Of a stretch of 62,608 bases of DNA, positions 1 to 8,187 are shown piece after piece. How positions within the stretch are numbered: position 1 is the first letter of the stretch; the number at the start of each line of letters is the position of its first letter. Source of the stretch: Pseudoflavonifractor sp. An85. GTDB taxonomy: Bacteria; Bacillota; Clostridia; Oscillospirales; Oscillospiraceae. The position numbers and the translations under genes were made by a program. The stretch is from positions 1 to 62,608 of the forward strand of contig NZ_NFHE01000018.1 of NCBI RefSeq assembly GCF_002161235.1, read 5' to 3'. A model generated the notes under the pieces. The model was not told the DNA's origin, ran no database searches, and worked only from the letters and a program-made list of their open reading frames with translations.

Positions 1-141
1 GTGTGGGCTGGCTTTTGCATGCCCAAAACGCTGCGGAAGTTCCACATACTGGATTCGTTTTTGCTGTTGAGAGTAAAAAAGGATGTGCCACAAAACTTAC
101 GTTTTGCGACACATCCTTTGAAAAGATCCAAATGCGATTAG
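1..141. other. Host flank left of Element 1 (former rpsI downstream region)
   Basis: No convincing gene is seen. The stretch is more GC-rich than the DNA to its right. It holds a strong hairpin at 78-119 that reads as a terminator on the minus strand, which is what should follow rplM-rpsI. Short open frames run off the window edge on both strands, but none has a clear ribosome binding site. I read this as the original chromosome downstream of rpsI, pushed 15.6 kb away by Element 1. Confidence 0.6.
78..119 (-). terminator. Displaced rplM-rpsI terminator
   Basis: Arms AAAGGATGTG (78-87) and CACATCCTTT (110-119) enclose a second inner stem. On the minus strand the hairpin is followed by a run of T. 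Joined to the rpsI end through the shared CAAGCG core it would sit about 20 bases past the stop codon, so it was probably the native terminator of the ribosomal protein operon. Confidence 0.65.
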
Positions 142-147
142 CGCTTG
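142..147. other. Element 1 attachment core, left junction
   Basis: CGCTTG here equals the hexamer at 15770-15775 inside the end of rpsI. Read on the minus strand, AAGCGCTAA supplies Lys-Arg-stop. Joining the rpsI body to this side therefore recreates a full rpsI that uses CGC instead of CGA for its last codon. Bases around the hexamer are also partly conserved (ATTA on one side, AACT on the other). Confidence 0.7.
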
Positions 148-391
148 GATAACTACAAAACATTGATTTTCAAGGACTTTCGGGGATTTTGTGTCATGTT
201 AGTGTAATGTTCAAAGTTATCTAAAATTCTCAAAATTTCAGAAAGGATTGAACATCCCCGGAACACCTCGGACTGCGATTATATCACATTCATTTCCATT
301 GTGCAAGCCCATATAAGCTATATATAGAAGTTTTTTAGCGATACGCCTATAAACTATCGCCTAATATGTACAGGCTTTATATAAGCCTAAA
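148..391. other. Non-coding left end of Element 1
   Basis: AT-rich stretch between the left junction and the surface-protein gene. It contains two 11-bp-spaced integrase arm-like sites at 190-209 and a short hairpin, AGGCTT-TATAT-AAGCCT, at 371-387. No open frame with a ribosome binding site is seen. Confidence 0.5.
190..209 (+). repeat. Arm-type integrase sites, left end of Element 1
   Basis: TGTGTCATG at 190-198 is followed exactly 11 bp later by AGTGTAATG at 201-209 (7 of 9 matches). The same nonamer occurs three times at 11-bp spacing near the right end (15623-15653). Paired clusters of phased short repeats inside both ends are what tyrosine integrases with an arm-binding domain use. Confidence 0.6.
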
Positions 392-2011
392 TCAACGCTT
401 CTTTATCACACAAACCAAGATAGCAGATAGCAGACAAAGAACCGCCACTTGATACCATGAAGCCCCGTCCTGCTGCTGTGGTGAAGCTTCTGCTTCCTGA
501 TCCGGCGTTCCGTCCTCTCCAATATTCACATTGACATTCAAGGTCATACCATCCGCCCCGGTGCTGCCGTCCGGCGTTTCAACTCTGATTGTCTGTTCTA
601 TGGGTTCGCCGCTTCCGCTGTTTCCAGCGGGAACAACGATTGTTTGAACGGATTCCCTACCGCTGGAAGGTTGCTGATCCTGTGCATAGTAATTATTTAC
701 CGTGGAAGTATTATTTGAATCGTTGGTTTCTGTCCGGCGTGAATTATCCGTTGTGGTGCTATGGGTTGAACGGTCTGAATTATCCGTTGAACTGTTTGAA
801 TTTGTGGTTGTCGTGGTTGTGGTACTGTTGTTATTAACGGATGGTTCAGAAGGTGTTGCCGGGATTGTGGGTTCTTCATCCGGGTTTCCATCATCTGGTG
901 CTTCCGGCTCTATGTTGGGTTCTTCCTCTGTTGGCTGCTCCGACTGTGATTCATCCGGTTCTTCTGTTTCCGTGGGCTGTTCCTCTGATTCTGCGGGTTC
1001 TGTCGGCTCTTGTTCTTCCGGCTCTGTGGGTTCAGGCTCCGTTGGTTCGGTTTCTTCCGGGATTTCCGGTTCAGGCTGCTTATATTCATAGTCCAGCTTC
1101 AAAAGCGCATTTTCGGCTGCCGGATCAACATCCGGGATAAAGATACCTTGTCCAAAATCATAATCGCACACCCAACCATGAACAATGATATTATCTTCTG
1201 CAAAAAGTTCATTCAGCCTTTCAACGCTATCTTGAAGATCAATAGCTGCGCCCACTTTATTCCCTATATCTGCACCGCCATTTGTAGCTGTATTTCCAAA
1301 AATCCTTGAATCCTTCACGGTTAAATCACCGTTGTTTAATACCCCACCCCCAAAGTCACCTGCCGAGTTTTCAGTTATCACGCACGAATTTATTTCACAA
1401 GTCGTTTTTCCGGTGATAGCAATAGCCCCGCCAGAAGAAACAGAATAGCCATTTTCCATGAAACATTGATTGAAAGAAACTGTTCCGCTTCCCATAACGG
1501 CAACATGACCGCCGCTTACTGCATTATTCCGCTGAAATATGCAATTACTAAAAGTTCCGATACCTTGCTTTATTTGTACAGCCCCGCCAATACATCCGCT
1601 GCTTGAAAGGTTATCAGGATCACCGCAATTTTGGAATGTGCAATTTTCAAAGCTGAAATCACCTTGTATTGTGATAAAGGGATATGCAGATTTCCAAGAA
1701 TTTCCTTCAAAATTCATATTCTGAAAATCAACCCTCACACCGTTGCGTGTAAGCAAACAGCTATTCATATCGCCCCTTTCTATGGTAATTTGCCCTTTCG
1801 GAACTTCCAAATCTGTTGAAATTGTGATTTCCCCATAAATTACAATTACATCTCCATCATCTGCATACTTAATTGCAGAAAGCAGTTCATTTATATCGGA
1901 AACATATTTTGTATCCGTTTCCGCTGCCGATATTCCCGCATTTGCCCCCAGAAGCAGCACAAGACAGATTACCGCCGCAACAACCCGTAAAAGTTTCTTT
2001 TTCCTGTTCAT
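392..2011 (-). CDS. Secreted beta-helix surface protein with Pro/Glu stalk and C-terminal membrane anchor
   Basis: About 539 residues from the ATG at 2011, which is preceded by CAGGAGG; the longer upstream reading lacks a good site. Residues 1-30 form a signal peptide (MNRKKK then a hydrophobic core ending ...AGISA). Residues about 45-270 are repeated Asn/Gly-rich strands typical of a right-handed beta-helix. There follow a Pro/Glu/Thr-rich stalk, a Ser/Thr/Asn-rich stretch, and a last hydrophobic segment ending in KKR. No LPXTG motif is present. It is the last gene of Element 1 and looks like cargo that alters the host surface, for adhesion or exclusion of other phages. The exact role is unknown. 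Confidence 0.7.
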   Translation of the reverse strand: MNRKKKLLRVVAAVICLVLLLGANAGISAAETDTKYVSDINELLSAIKYADDGDVIVIYGEITISTDLEVPKGQITIERGDMNSCLLTRNGVRVDFQNMNFEGNSWKSAYPFITIQGDFSFENCTFQNCGDPDNLSSSGCIGGAVQIKQGIGTFSNCIFQRNNAVSGGHVAVMGSGTVSFNQCFMENGYSVSSGGAIAITGKTTCEINSCVITENSAGDFGGGVLNNGDLTVKDSRIFGNTATNGGADIGNKVGAAIDLQDSVERLNELFAEDNIIVHGWVCDYDFGQGIFIPDVDPAAENALLKLDYEYKQPEPEIPEETEPTEPEPTEPEEQEPTEPAESEEQPTETEEPDESQSEQPTEEEPNIEPEAPDDGNPDEEPTIPATPSEPSVNNNSTTTTTTTNSNSSTDNSDRSTHSTTTDNSRRTETNDSNNTSTVNNYYAQDQQPSSGRESVQTIVVPAGNSGSGEPIEQTIRVETPDGSTGADGMTLNVNVNIGEDGTPDQEAEASPQQQDGASWYQVAVLCLLSAILVCVIKKR

Positions 2012-2146
2012 CTTTTGAACCTCCTGATATAATAGTTTTGCCGCCGTAAGGCGTAAGAACATTATATCAGGGCTTTATATAAGGCTCATATAACGGTTTT
2101 CTGTGTGTCCTTGATAACTTATACTACCCGGAAGAAAAGCATAGAA

Positions 2147-2180
2147 AAAGCACCCTTGAAAATAAACTTTCAAAAGTGCT
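2147..2180 (-). terminator. Terminator after the AbrB-like gene
   Basis: AAGCAC and GTGCTT arms with an inner CTTTCAAAA/TTTTGAAAG-like stem; T-rich on the minus strand. It ends the transcript of the gene at 2190-2753. Confidence 0.6.
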
Positions 2181-2189
2181 TCTTATCCG

Positions 2190-2753
2190 TCAAGCTGCCA
2201 ATTCAGCAAGCCGGGAATATGCTATCACGAACCATTCAAAATCAGCTTCTTCCATGCGCCCCATGCTCCAATGATTCCAGTACCGCCACTGTGAAAAAAT
2301 CGCATTGCCTAAAGTCTGCAAGTCCACCTGATCCATGATCCGCTTGAACGCTTCATTGTCCTTGAACACATCCACGCCGGGAAAAGCTCTTTTCACGGAT
2401 TCCCCGCAATCCATCACAAAGCCCAAATCCGCAAGCCCTTTCCCGATAAAATCCATATCTTCAAAGAACCCAAAGGGAATATTGGCGTGGTTTCTGTACA
2501 TCTGTTCCCATACCAACGCAAAAGCCCGGATTCTTTTATTGTCAGCTAAAGGGGCTTGCTTTATCGAGCTTCCTTCCGGCTGCTGAATGGTTATTCTGTC
2601 ACCGTCAAAGGCAATCTGCACTTCCCGCCGTTCCGGGTTTAGCCCCATGCGGTCAACCCATGTTTTGGGAAGGGATATTCTGCAAGTATATGAATTGCGG
2701 CTTGCGTTGCCCCCGGCTTTGCCAAACATCACATTTGCTTTCCTGACTTCCAT
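2190..2753 (-). CDS. AbrB-like DNA-binding protein with unknown C-terminal domain
   Basis: 187 residues. Residues about 18-55 (YTCRISLPKTWVDRMGLNPE and following) have the swapped-hairpin AbrB/SpoVT look: a short strand, LPKTW, then a strand pair ending in ITIQQ. The remaining 130 residues, rich in Phe and Trp, are not recognised. The gene has its own promoter with a perfect palindrome in the -35/-10 spacer (2799-2817), so it is under tight control, possibly its own. It sits between tape measure and surface-protein genes and could switch late genes or host genes. Confidence 0.5.
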   Translation of the reverse strand: MEVRKANVMFGKAGGNASRNSYTCRISLPKTWVDRMGLNPERREVQIAFDGDRITIQQPEGSSIKQAPLADNKRIRAFALVWEQMYRNHANIPFGFFEDMDFIGKGLADLGFVMDCGESVKRAFPGVDVFKDNEAFKRIMDQVDLQTLGNAIFSQWRYWNHWSMGRMEEADFEWFVIAYSRLAELAA

Positions 2754-2791
2754 TCAATCACCCCTTTTGAAAAGTTCAATCTTACATTAAA

Positions 2792-2820
2792 ATTATAAAC
2801 TATTGGACACCAATAGTCAA
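2792..2820 (-). promoter_or_regulatory. Promoter with operator palindrome for the AbrB-like gene
   Basis: On the minus strand TTGACT (2815-2820), 17 bases, TATAAT (2792-2797). The spacer overlaps the perfect palindrome ACTATTGGACACCAATAGT (2799-2817), arms of eight bases around ACA. A repressor bound there would block RNA polymerase. Confidence 0.75.
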
Positions 2821-2829
2821 GACAAAGAA

Positions 2830-2860
2830 AAAGCCCCCGGATATTTCACCGAAGGGCTTT
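2830..2860 (-). terminator. Terminator after the tape measure gene
   Basis: AAAGCCC and GGGCTTT arms flank a 17-base loop; on the minus strand the hairpin runs into TTTTTC. It lies 17 bases past the tape measure stop codon. Confidence 0.6.
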
Positions 2861-2876
2861 CCCTCATTTTCAGGTA

Positions 2877-5495
2877 TCAATCATGCACCCCTTCCGCCAT
2901 GCTATCAATCGCTTCATTTACACCTTCTGTCAGCCCGGAAATAACTCCGTCCAAATCCATTCCGTTAGAAATGTTGTTCTGCATCCCGGACATATCAACG
3001 CTAATTTCAGCGGTTGTAAATCGGTTCACTGCTTCCTGCTCTGCAATATCACGAAGATACTTCAAATCTTCTTCTGTAATATCCATGCTGTCAGCGATTG
3101 CTCCGGTGTTCCCGGCAATATCATCCACACCGCTTCCGATACCACCAAGCCCGCCTAAATCGCTGCCGTATCCGCTAAGATCGGCATAGTCACCAGCACC
3201 CGGAACATTGGTATCAAACAAGGAAGAAGGATCGAAGTTTGCAATGCTTTCATCTATTCCTTCACCGAACGAATACCCCGCATCCCATGCGCTGGAATAC
3301 TCAAATCTATCTAAATGCAAATCTTCCGCATTTAGCTTTGCCATGATTTCTTCCCCTTGTCCGAAGGTGGAATCAACCCACCCACCAAGGGAATCACGCC
3401 AACCTTGAACCGCCCCCGCAAGGTTTGAACCAAAGATTGTGTCAATGGCACTTGCCAAAGACTGCAACAGCGAAAGGACAGTATCAACCAAATCAAAGAA
3501 CAATCTTGCGATTGCCCCAACCGGATCATTGAACACATTCCCAAAGAAGTTTGCAAATGCGGCAATGAAATTCCAAAGCACAACGAAAATATCAATGACA
3601 AAGTTAATCAAGGCAACGAACAGATTTCCAATGAACGCTGCCGCCACCATGAACACCCCGCAAATGATACCAGTTGCAGAAACGGAAGTCCCGGCAAATT
3701 TATTCACCGCCGCAACTGCTGCATAAAATAGGGCAATCAGGGCGATAATCAAAATGATAATCCAAGTGATAGGACACGCCAGCAATGCGGCATTAAAACC
3801 ATACTGTGCGGCGGTTGCTGCTGCCGTTGCGCTTGCTTCTGCGCCTGTGGCTGCCGCATGAGCATAAGAAGCCACGCAAAGAATAATTTTTCCGGCTGCA
3901 CTTGCCAGTTCTGCCGCTTTTGTGATTGCCAAGTATGCCGCATATATCGCAAGTGCGCCGATGATCCCCCAAATAATAGGGCTGATAATCGACCAGTTTT
4001 CATAGGCGAATGTTCCTATTGCCCCCATCATATCAAATATGCTTGTAACAATACCCGCCAAAACAAGCATTGCTTCCTGTGCGCTCATTATAAAGGCGTT
4101 AAATGCTTCACTATTTGCAAAATCGTTCATCCTGTTCAAAACAGTTTGAAATGCCATCAATGCGGTATTTTGGAAAGATTGCCACACTTGCCCGAAGGTT
4201 TTAGGCATGGTTTCAAATTTTGCATTAGTTTCATCGGCGGCATAGAACATAGCATTTTTAATAACTTCCGCTGTAATAATACCTTCCGAAGCCAGTTCTT
4301 TAATATTGCTTGCGTCAATGCCCTGTACTTCCTGCAAGTACCGCTGAATATCCTGAACAATAATAGAAGCGTTATCCATGATTGCATTTAATTCTTCCCC
4401 TTGCATAACGCCGGCCGCCATTGATTGGGTAAGCTGCAACATCACGGAATCTATACCCTGTGCAGAAGTTCCAGCATTTACAAACTGCTTATTCAGAAGT
4501 TCAGTAAAGGCAATCAGTTCATCATTGGAAGAAAACGCCTGTGAAGCCTGCATCCCCAATTTGGAAACTGCGTCAGCGGTTGCCAAGTAAGAACCCCTTG
4601 CCCTTTCTGCTGATAGGAATATTTTATTCTGCAAATCTTCCACGCTGCCGCCATCGTCAACAATCAAATCCAAACGGGCGGTTGTCTGTGTCATTGTATC
4701 GGATAACCCGATAATTTCACCTATCGTTTGAACCGTGGCATAAGCCGCAACCATGCCTTTGATAGAATCCATCAAATTATTTGCACTATGAACACCTTCA
4801 TTGATTTCACGGTTAAACCGCCCTTGTTCATCAACATTATCACGAATATATCTTTCAGTTGCACTGACCGTCTGCGACAATCTCATATAAGCACTATTAG
4901 CTGCTGAAACATCCATTCGTTCCATAGCTGAATTCATTTCATTTTGTGCCTGTATCGCCTGATCTAATTGAGATCGTAAGCCTTCCAGTTCCGCACTTGC
5001 CCGATCCGTCCCCATATTCAGGGGATTATTTTCAATAGCCTGTATGCGTTGCTGAATACCCTGAATCCGGCTTTGCATGGTATTCATATCATTTACCATA
5101 TTCGCCGGGAAAACGCTTGTATGGGCTGCCTGTGCTGCAATGGTAGCCTGTGTACCGCTCAACTGCTCCAACATAGAATTTGCGCTTTGCACTTCCTGTT
5201 CAAAGCGTTCAATTCCTGTATTGGTAAATGTTGGCATGGTTGGGCTGCTCCAAGTAATACCCGTGTTTTCATGGGTGACAGGTTCAGACAACGCCGCCCT
5301 TGCTTCTTCTATTGCCTGAACCGCCTGATTCATCTGTTCTGTAATATCATCACCGATTGAACTATTGATAGGTTCATTCATTACGCCCTGCATATTCTCC
5401 ATAGCAGAAACACCCATACTTACCGCATGGATAATGTTCATCATTGGGGCTGTAAAAGAATCATATAATTCAATCGCTGTTCTGATAGAAGCCAT
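2877..5495 (-). CDS. Phage tail tape measure protein
   Basis: 872 residues from the ATG at 5495 (AGGTG six bases upstream). The N-terminal quarter is helical and Gln/Met-rich (coiled coil). Residues about 225-420 hold the tape-measure core: MAAGVMQGEELNAIMDNASI, IQRYL, LASEGIITAEVIKNAMF. Residues about 480-690 contain several long hydrophobic segments, then a Gly/Asp-rich tail. In siphophages this protein sets tail length and travels into the cell membrane. Here no major tail, chaperone, distal tail or baseplate gene accompanies it; a sigma factor and three small genes lie upstream. At the usual 1.5 angstrom per residue it would span about 130 nm, if it is used as a ruler at all. Confidence 0.88.
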   Translation of the reverse strand: MASIRTAIELYDSFTAPMMNIIHAVSMGVSAMENMQGVMNEPINSSIGDDITEQMNQAVQAIEEARAALSEPVTHENTGITWSSPTMPTFTNTGIERFEQEVQSANSMLEQLSGTQATIAAQAAHTSVFPANMVNDMNTMQSRIQGIQQRIQAIENNPLNMGTDRASAELEGLRSQLDQAIQAQNEMNSAMERMDVSAANSAYMRLSQTVSATERYIRDNVDEQGRFNREINEGVHSANNLMDSIKGMVAAYATVQTIGEIIGLSDTMTQTTARLDLIVDDGGSVEDLQNKIFLSAERARGSYLATADAVSKLGMQASQAFSSNDELIAFTELLNKQFVNAGTSAQGIDSVMLQLTQSMAAGVMQGEELNAIMDNASIIVQDIQRYLQEVQGIDASNIKELASEGIITAEVIKNAMFYAADETNAKFETMPKTFGQVWQSFQNTALMAFQTVLNRMNDFANSEAFNAFIMSAQEAMLVLAGIVTSIFDMMGAIGTFAYENWSIISPIIWGIIGALAIYAAYLAITKAAELASAAGKIILCVASYAHAAATGAEASATAAATAAQYGFNAALLACPITWIIILIIALIALFYAAVAAVNKFAGTSVSATGIICGVFMVAAAFIGNLFVALINFVIDIFVVLWNFIAAFANFFGNVFNDPVGAIARLFFDLVDTVLSLLQSLASAIDTIFGSNLAGAVQGWRDSLGGWVDSTFGQGEEIMAKLNAEDLHLDRFEYSSAWDAGYSFGEGIDESIANFDPSSLFDTNVPGAGDYADLSGYGSDLGGLGGIGSGVDDIAGNTGAIADSMDITEEDLKYLRDIAEQEAVNRFTTAEISVDMSGMQNNISNGMDLDGVISGLTEGVNEAIDSMAEGVHD

Positions 5496-5543
5496 ATTTT
5501 TCACCTACTTTCTTTGCATAGTAGTTTATTCCAATACCGCTAT

Positions 5544-5819
5544 TCACTTCTGTAACCTCTCAATCTCTGCCTTTGTGCTTTCCAGTAAAGAAATATAAGG
5601 CTTTAGCAGTGCTTCATATTTAGCCGGATCGGTAATGTATTTCTTAAATTTAGGTTGCTGCTTTTGCAATTTTTGAAGCGAACCTTTCAATTTGTTCAAA
5701 ACAAGTGTGAACTGCATGATCTGTTTTCTGTCTGCCGTTACCGCCATATCCAAAAGCTGATTGATCTGTCGGGTATATTCCTTTGTGGTGTCTAAAAATA
5801 ATTTCTGATGGTTAAGCAT
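5544..5819 (-). CDS. Small coiled-coil protein upstream of the tape measure gene
   Basis: 91 residues from the ATG at 5819, preceded by AAGGGGAAG. Lys/Gln-rich and almost wholly helical, with heptad-like Leu spacing, ending EIERLQK. It overlaps the preceding gene by eight bases, so translation is probably coupled. Its place directly before a tape measure gene is where tail assembly chaperones usually lie, but there is no sequence signature or frameshift site to support that. Function unknown. Confidence 0.55.
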   Translation of the reverse strand: MLNHQKLFLDTTKEYTRQINQLLDMAVTADRKQIMQFTLVLNKLKGSLQKLQKQQPKFKKYITDPAKYEALLKPYISLLESTKAEIERLQK

Positions 5820-5994
5820 TTTTCTTCCCCTTTCTTTTCTTTGAGCGGTAACACACGCCGGAATCATTCACGCTTATCAGCTTCAAATCCGGGTATTTCA
5901 GCATTACCGCAATTTCCGCTTGTGTCTTATAGGCGGTCACTGTGCCGCCCATATATTCAAAAATGATTTTATGTTTCTGCTGCACTGGATTCAC
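5812..5994 (-). CDS. Small hypothetical protein of Element 1
   Basis: About 60 residues if the GTG at 5994 is used (AAGGAC upstream); a second GTG at 5985 is possible. Basic C-terminus (RSKKRKGKKNA). It overlaps both the sigma-factor gene before it and the coiled-coil gene after it, so it belongs to the sigma/tape-measure operon. Not recognised. Confidence 0.45.
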   Translation of the reverse strand: MNPVQQKHKIIFEYMGGTVTAYKTQAEIAVMLKYPDLKLISVNDSGVCYRSKKRKGKKNA

Positions 5995-6967
5995 CGTCCT
6001 TCTGTGAAGCAAAGTTCAAAACATTTGAAAATAGTTCATCAATGTTTAGTGACTGCTTAATGATTTTTTCATTCTCTCTGATCCCATGTTTCAAGCGGGC
6101 AATTTTTTCTTCCTGCTCAATCCGCCGCAAGGCTATATTTTCCACCGAAGAACCATAATACTTGAAGGAAGAAAGCCCGCCTTTATAGCCTCTTGAATAA
6201 TCGCACCCATAGAATAAAGCTGCTTCCTGAATTTGTTCCTTTTGGCTTAATATCCGTAATGCGCTATTCCTGATCTGTTGTATGCGTCCACGGGATAAAT
6301 GCAGTTCATCCGCCAATTTTTCAAGGGATTTTGAATACCTATACTGACCGGAAATAACTTTGCTTTTTATATCGCCTAATTCATCAACGATTTTCCAAAT
6401 GATTTTTTCAAAGTGTTCTTCCGCCAGCCGTTCAACGGTTTCTTCCTCAAAATTTACCGGATCAGCTATGGTTTCTTCAAAAGTCAGATCATCAGTGCCA
6501 CCAATATAATCATCAAGGCTTACAGAATTCATTTCTCTTAATGCCCGTCTTAAATCGGCAAGCTGCTTTTCCGTTATTTCTAAAGCCTTACAAATTTCAG
6601 CTTCTGTTGGCTCTTTCCCGGTGCTATGGCAAACTGCAATGTACTTTTTATATGCTGAAATTCTTTCCTGCATATAAACGGGAATTCTTTTACTACGCCC
6701 GTTATTATCTGTATATCTTTTGATAACTTGTTCTATCCAATATGCAGCATAGGAAAGGAACTTTGTACCCTTATCAAATTCATATCGCTTCACAGCTTCA
6801 TATAAGCCTAAATAACCTTCCTGCAAGAGATCATCCATTTCAGCCTTAGAAGAATATTTCTTTGCCACCTGATAAATGAAGTTCCGGTTTTGCAAATAAA
6901 GCTGTTCCATATTATGGGCGGTATCAATTCCAGCTTGTACCTGTTCAACCAATTCTTCATTCGTCAT
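5969..6967 (-). CDS. Phage-type sigma-70 family RNA polymerase sigma factor
   Basis: About 332 residues. Region 2 is clear near residues 40-100: DDLLQEGYLGLYEAVKRYEF and FLSYAAYWIEQVIKRY. Region 3 follows near 115-160, and a region 4 helix-turn-helix near 225-250 (SLEKLADELHLSRGRIQQIR). The last 90 residues, charged and helical, are an unusual extension. The start is ambiguous between the ATG at 6967 and a TTG at 6976. It overlaps the upstream 62-residue gene by 11 bases and leads straight into the tape measure operon, so it probably redirects RNA polymerase to element or helper genes. Single-element sigma factors of this type occur in clostridial phages. Confidence 0.8.
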   Translation of the reverse strand: MTNEELVEQVQAGIDTAHNMEQLYLQNRNFIYQVAKKYSSKAEMDDLLQEGYLGLYEAVKRYEFDKGTKFLSYAAYWIEQVIKRYTDNNGRSKRIPVYMQERISAYKKYIAVCHSTGKEPTEAEICKALEITEKQLADLRRALREMNSVSLDDYIGGTDDLTFEETIADPVNFEEETVERLAEEHFEKIIWKIVDELGDIKSKVISGQYRYSKSLEKLADELHLSRGRIQQIRNSALRILSQKEQIQEAALFYGCDYSRGYKGGLSSFKYYGSSVENIALRRIEQEEKIARLKHGIRENEKIIKQSLNIDELFSNVLNFASQKDGESSAAET

Positions 6968-7145
6968 TTGCTCCAAATCTCCGTTTCATATCATCATAAT
7001 CAGCTTTAGCACGAACCACTAAAGAAATCATTTTATCAATAGTCTGTTGGCGAATTCCAAGCTGTTTGCAATGGGCGATCCGTTCAAGGCTTTCACGGAT
7101 AAGTTTTTCTTGATCCCTAAGTGCTGCTTTCTGTTGAATCGTCAT
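6957..7145 (-). CDS. Small helical protein preceding the sigma factor
   Basis: 62 residues, helical and highly charged (MTIQQKAALRDQEKLI...). Its last codons overlap the sigma-factor start, giving coupled translation. It could be a regulator or partner of the sigma factor; no family is recognised. Confidence 0.5.
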   Translation of the reverse strand: MTIQQKAALRDQEKLIRESLERIAHCKQLGIRQQTIDKMISLVVRAKADYDDMKRRFGANDE

Positions 7146-7167
7146 ATACGCCCTCCTACCAAAACAG

Positions 7168-7190
7168 GGCTGCGGGACGCACCCGCAACC
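7168..7190 (-). terminator. Hairpin between the 249-residue gene and the sigma operon
   Basis: Stem GGTTGCGGG/CCCGCAGCC on the minus strand followed by TGTTTTGG. It separates transcription of 7202-7951 from the sigma/tape-measure operon, or attenuates read-through. Confidence 0.5.
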
Positions 7191-7201
7191 CCATTCTGAA
7201 C

Positions 7202-7951
7202 TTATTTCAAAGAAGAAAGGATCAATTCGCCATCCGTTGGAATGTGCTTTGTAAACAGTTCGGAAAACTCATTTTCCAGTGTTGCATACATCTTCCCCAG
7301 TTCCTTCATAGTGTCCGGCAAGGTAAGATAGAAGTAAGGCACATCCGGGGTGATAATAACCGGGGTTGCACCCCCATACATAGAAACCGAAAACTTGAAT
7401 CCGGGAATATTTTCAATATCTTCAACTTCTTTCAGCCTGTCCAGATATTCAACAGCGGAAGTATTGATACCCATATATTCAATCAGGGTTTCATAAATCG
7501 CTTCATCATAGCCAATTCCGGCAAGTCCCGCTTCTGATACATTCCCTTTTGCATAAATCACATCATGGATCATTTTCATATTCGTGTAGGAATGTTTCAG
7601 CGGTTCCATGATGCTTTTAAGAATGTCAGGCGTAAGCTTGAAGCCCACCATATCAATAACCTTCAAGGCATTTGCAACATCTTCTGTATGCGTTTTCTCG
7701 TCATTGGGAAGCGTAACCTTATATTCATTGCAAAACTTCCTTGCGTTTTCTTTGAAGTGCTTTGTAAGGTTATCCGCCTTTTCCTGCAAGCCAACTTTAA
7801 GATTTTTTATGTTATCAATTCTTCCTTCCGCACTGTAACGCCAATCAACCATCATTTCACACCCGGTTTCCTGCGCTTCTTTAACTTCATCTTCAAAATT
7901 TTTAATAATAGCTTCCGTCCTTGCAACATAGCTTTCATAAGTTCTTTCCAT
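7202..7951 (-). CDS. Hypothetical 249-residue protein of Element 1
   Basis: Start ATG at 7951 with GGGAGAA upstream. The N-terminal 100 residues are helical and charged (VARTEAIIKNFEDEVKEAQE), the middle holds a conserved-looking GLAGIGYDEAIYETL stretch, and the C-terminus is mixed strand/helix (PYFYLTLPDTMKELGKMY). No membrane segment, signal peptide or catalytic motif is visible. It stands between cold-shock and sigma genes and has its own terminator, so it may be made in quantity. I do not recognise the family. Confidence 0.6.
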   Translation of the reverse strand: MERTYESYVARTEAIIKNFEDEVKEAQETGCEMMVDWRYSAEGRIDNIKNLKVGLQEKADNLTKHFKENARKFCNEYKVTLPNDEKTHTEDVANALKVIDMVGFKLTPDILKSIMEPLKHSYTNMKMIHDVIYAKGNVSEAGLAGIGYDEAIYETLIEYMGINTSAVEYLDRLKEVEDIENIPGFKFSVSMYGGATPVIITPDVPYFYLTLPDTMKELGKMYATLENEFSELFTKHIPTDGELILSSLK

Positions 7952-7974
7952 TTTCCAATTCTCCCTTCAATTTC

Positions 7975-8187
7975 TTACTGTTCTACCAAAATAACGTGAC
8001 GGGCTTCTTTGCCCTTTGGTGCGTCATATATTTCCCCATATTCGACTTTCTGACCGCCCACTGGATAAACCCCGGCAAAACTCTCAATAGCCGATATATG
8101 GAGGAAATAATCATTGCCATCTTCCCCGGTGATAAATCCATATCCCCGCTTTGTGTTGAAAAACTTGATTGTACCCTTCATTTTCAT
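7975..8187 (-). CDS. Cold-shock domain protein (CspA-like)
   Basis: 70 residues with the RNA-binding motifs RNP1 (KRGYGFI) and RNP2 (DYFLHIS) in order, the full length of a single cold-shock domain. Members bind single-stranded RNA or DNA and melt structure. Its ATG overlaps the stop of the preceding gene as ATGA, so translation is coupled. An element-borne copy could act in element RNA stability, antitermination or DNA replication. Confidence 0.85.
   Translation of the reverse strand: MKMKGTIKFFNTKRGYGFITGEDGNDYFLHISAIESFAGVYPVGGQKVEYGEIYDAPKGKEARHVILVEQ

Noticed and set aside
1-135. Partial open frame at the left edge reading rightward into the 78-119 hairpin
   Set aside because: It would pass through a strong terminator hairpin and shows no family resemblance; the attachment-site reconstruction explains the region better.
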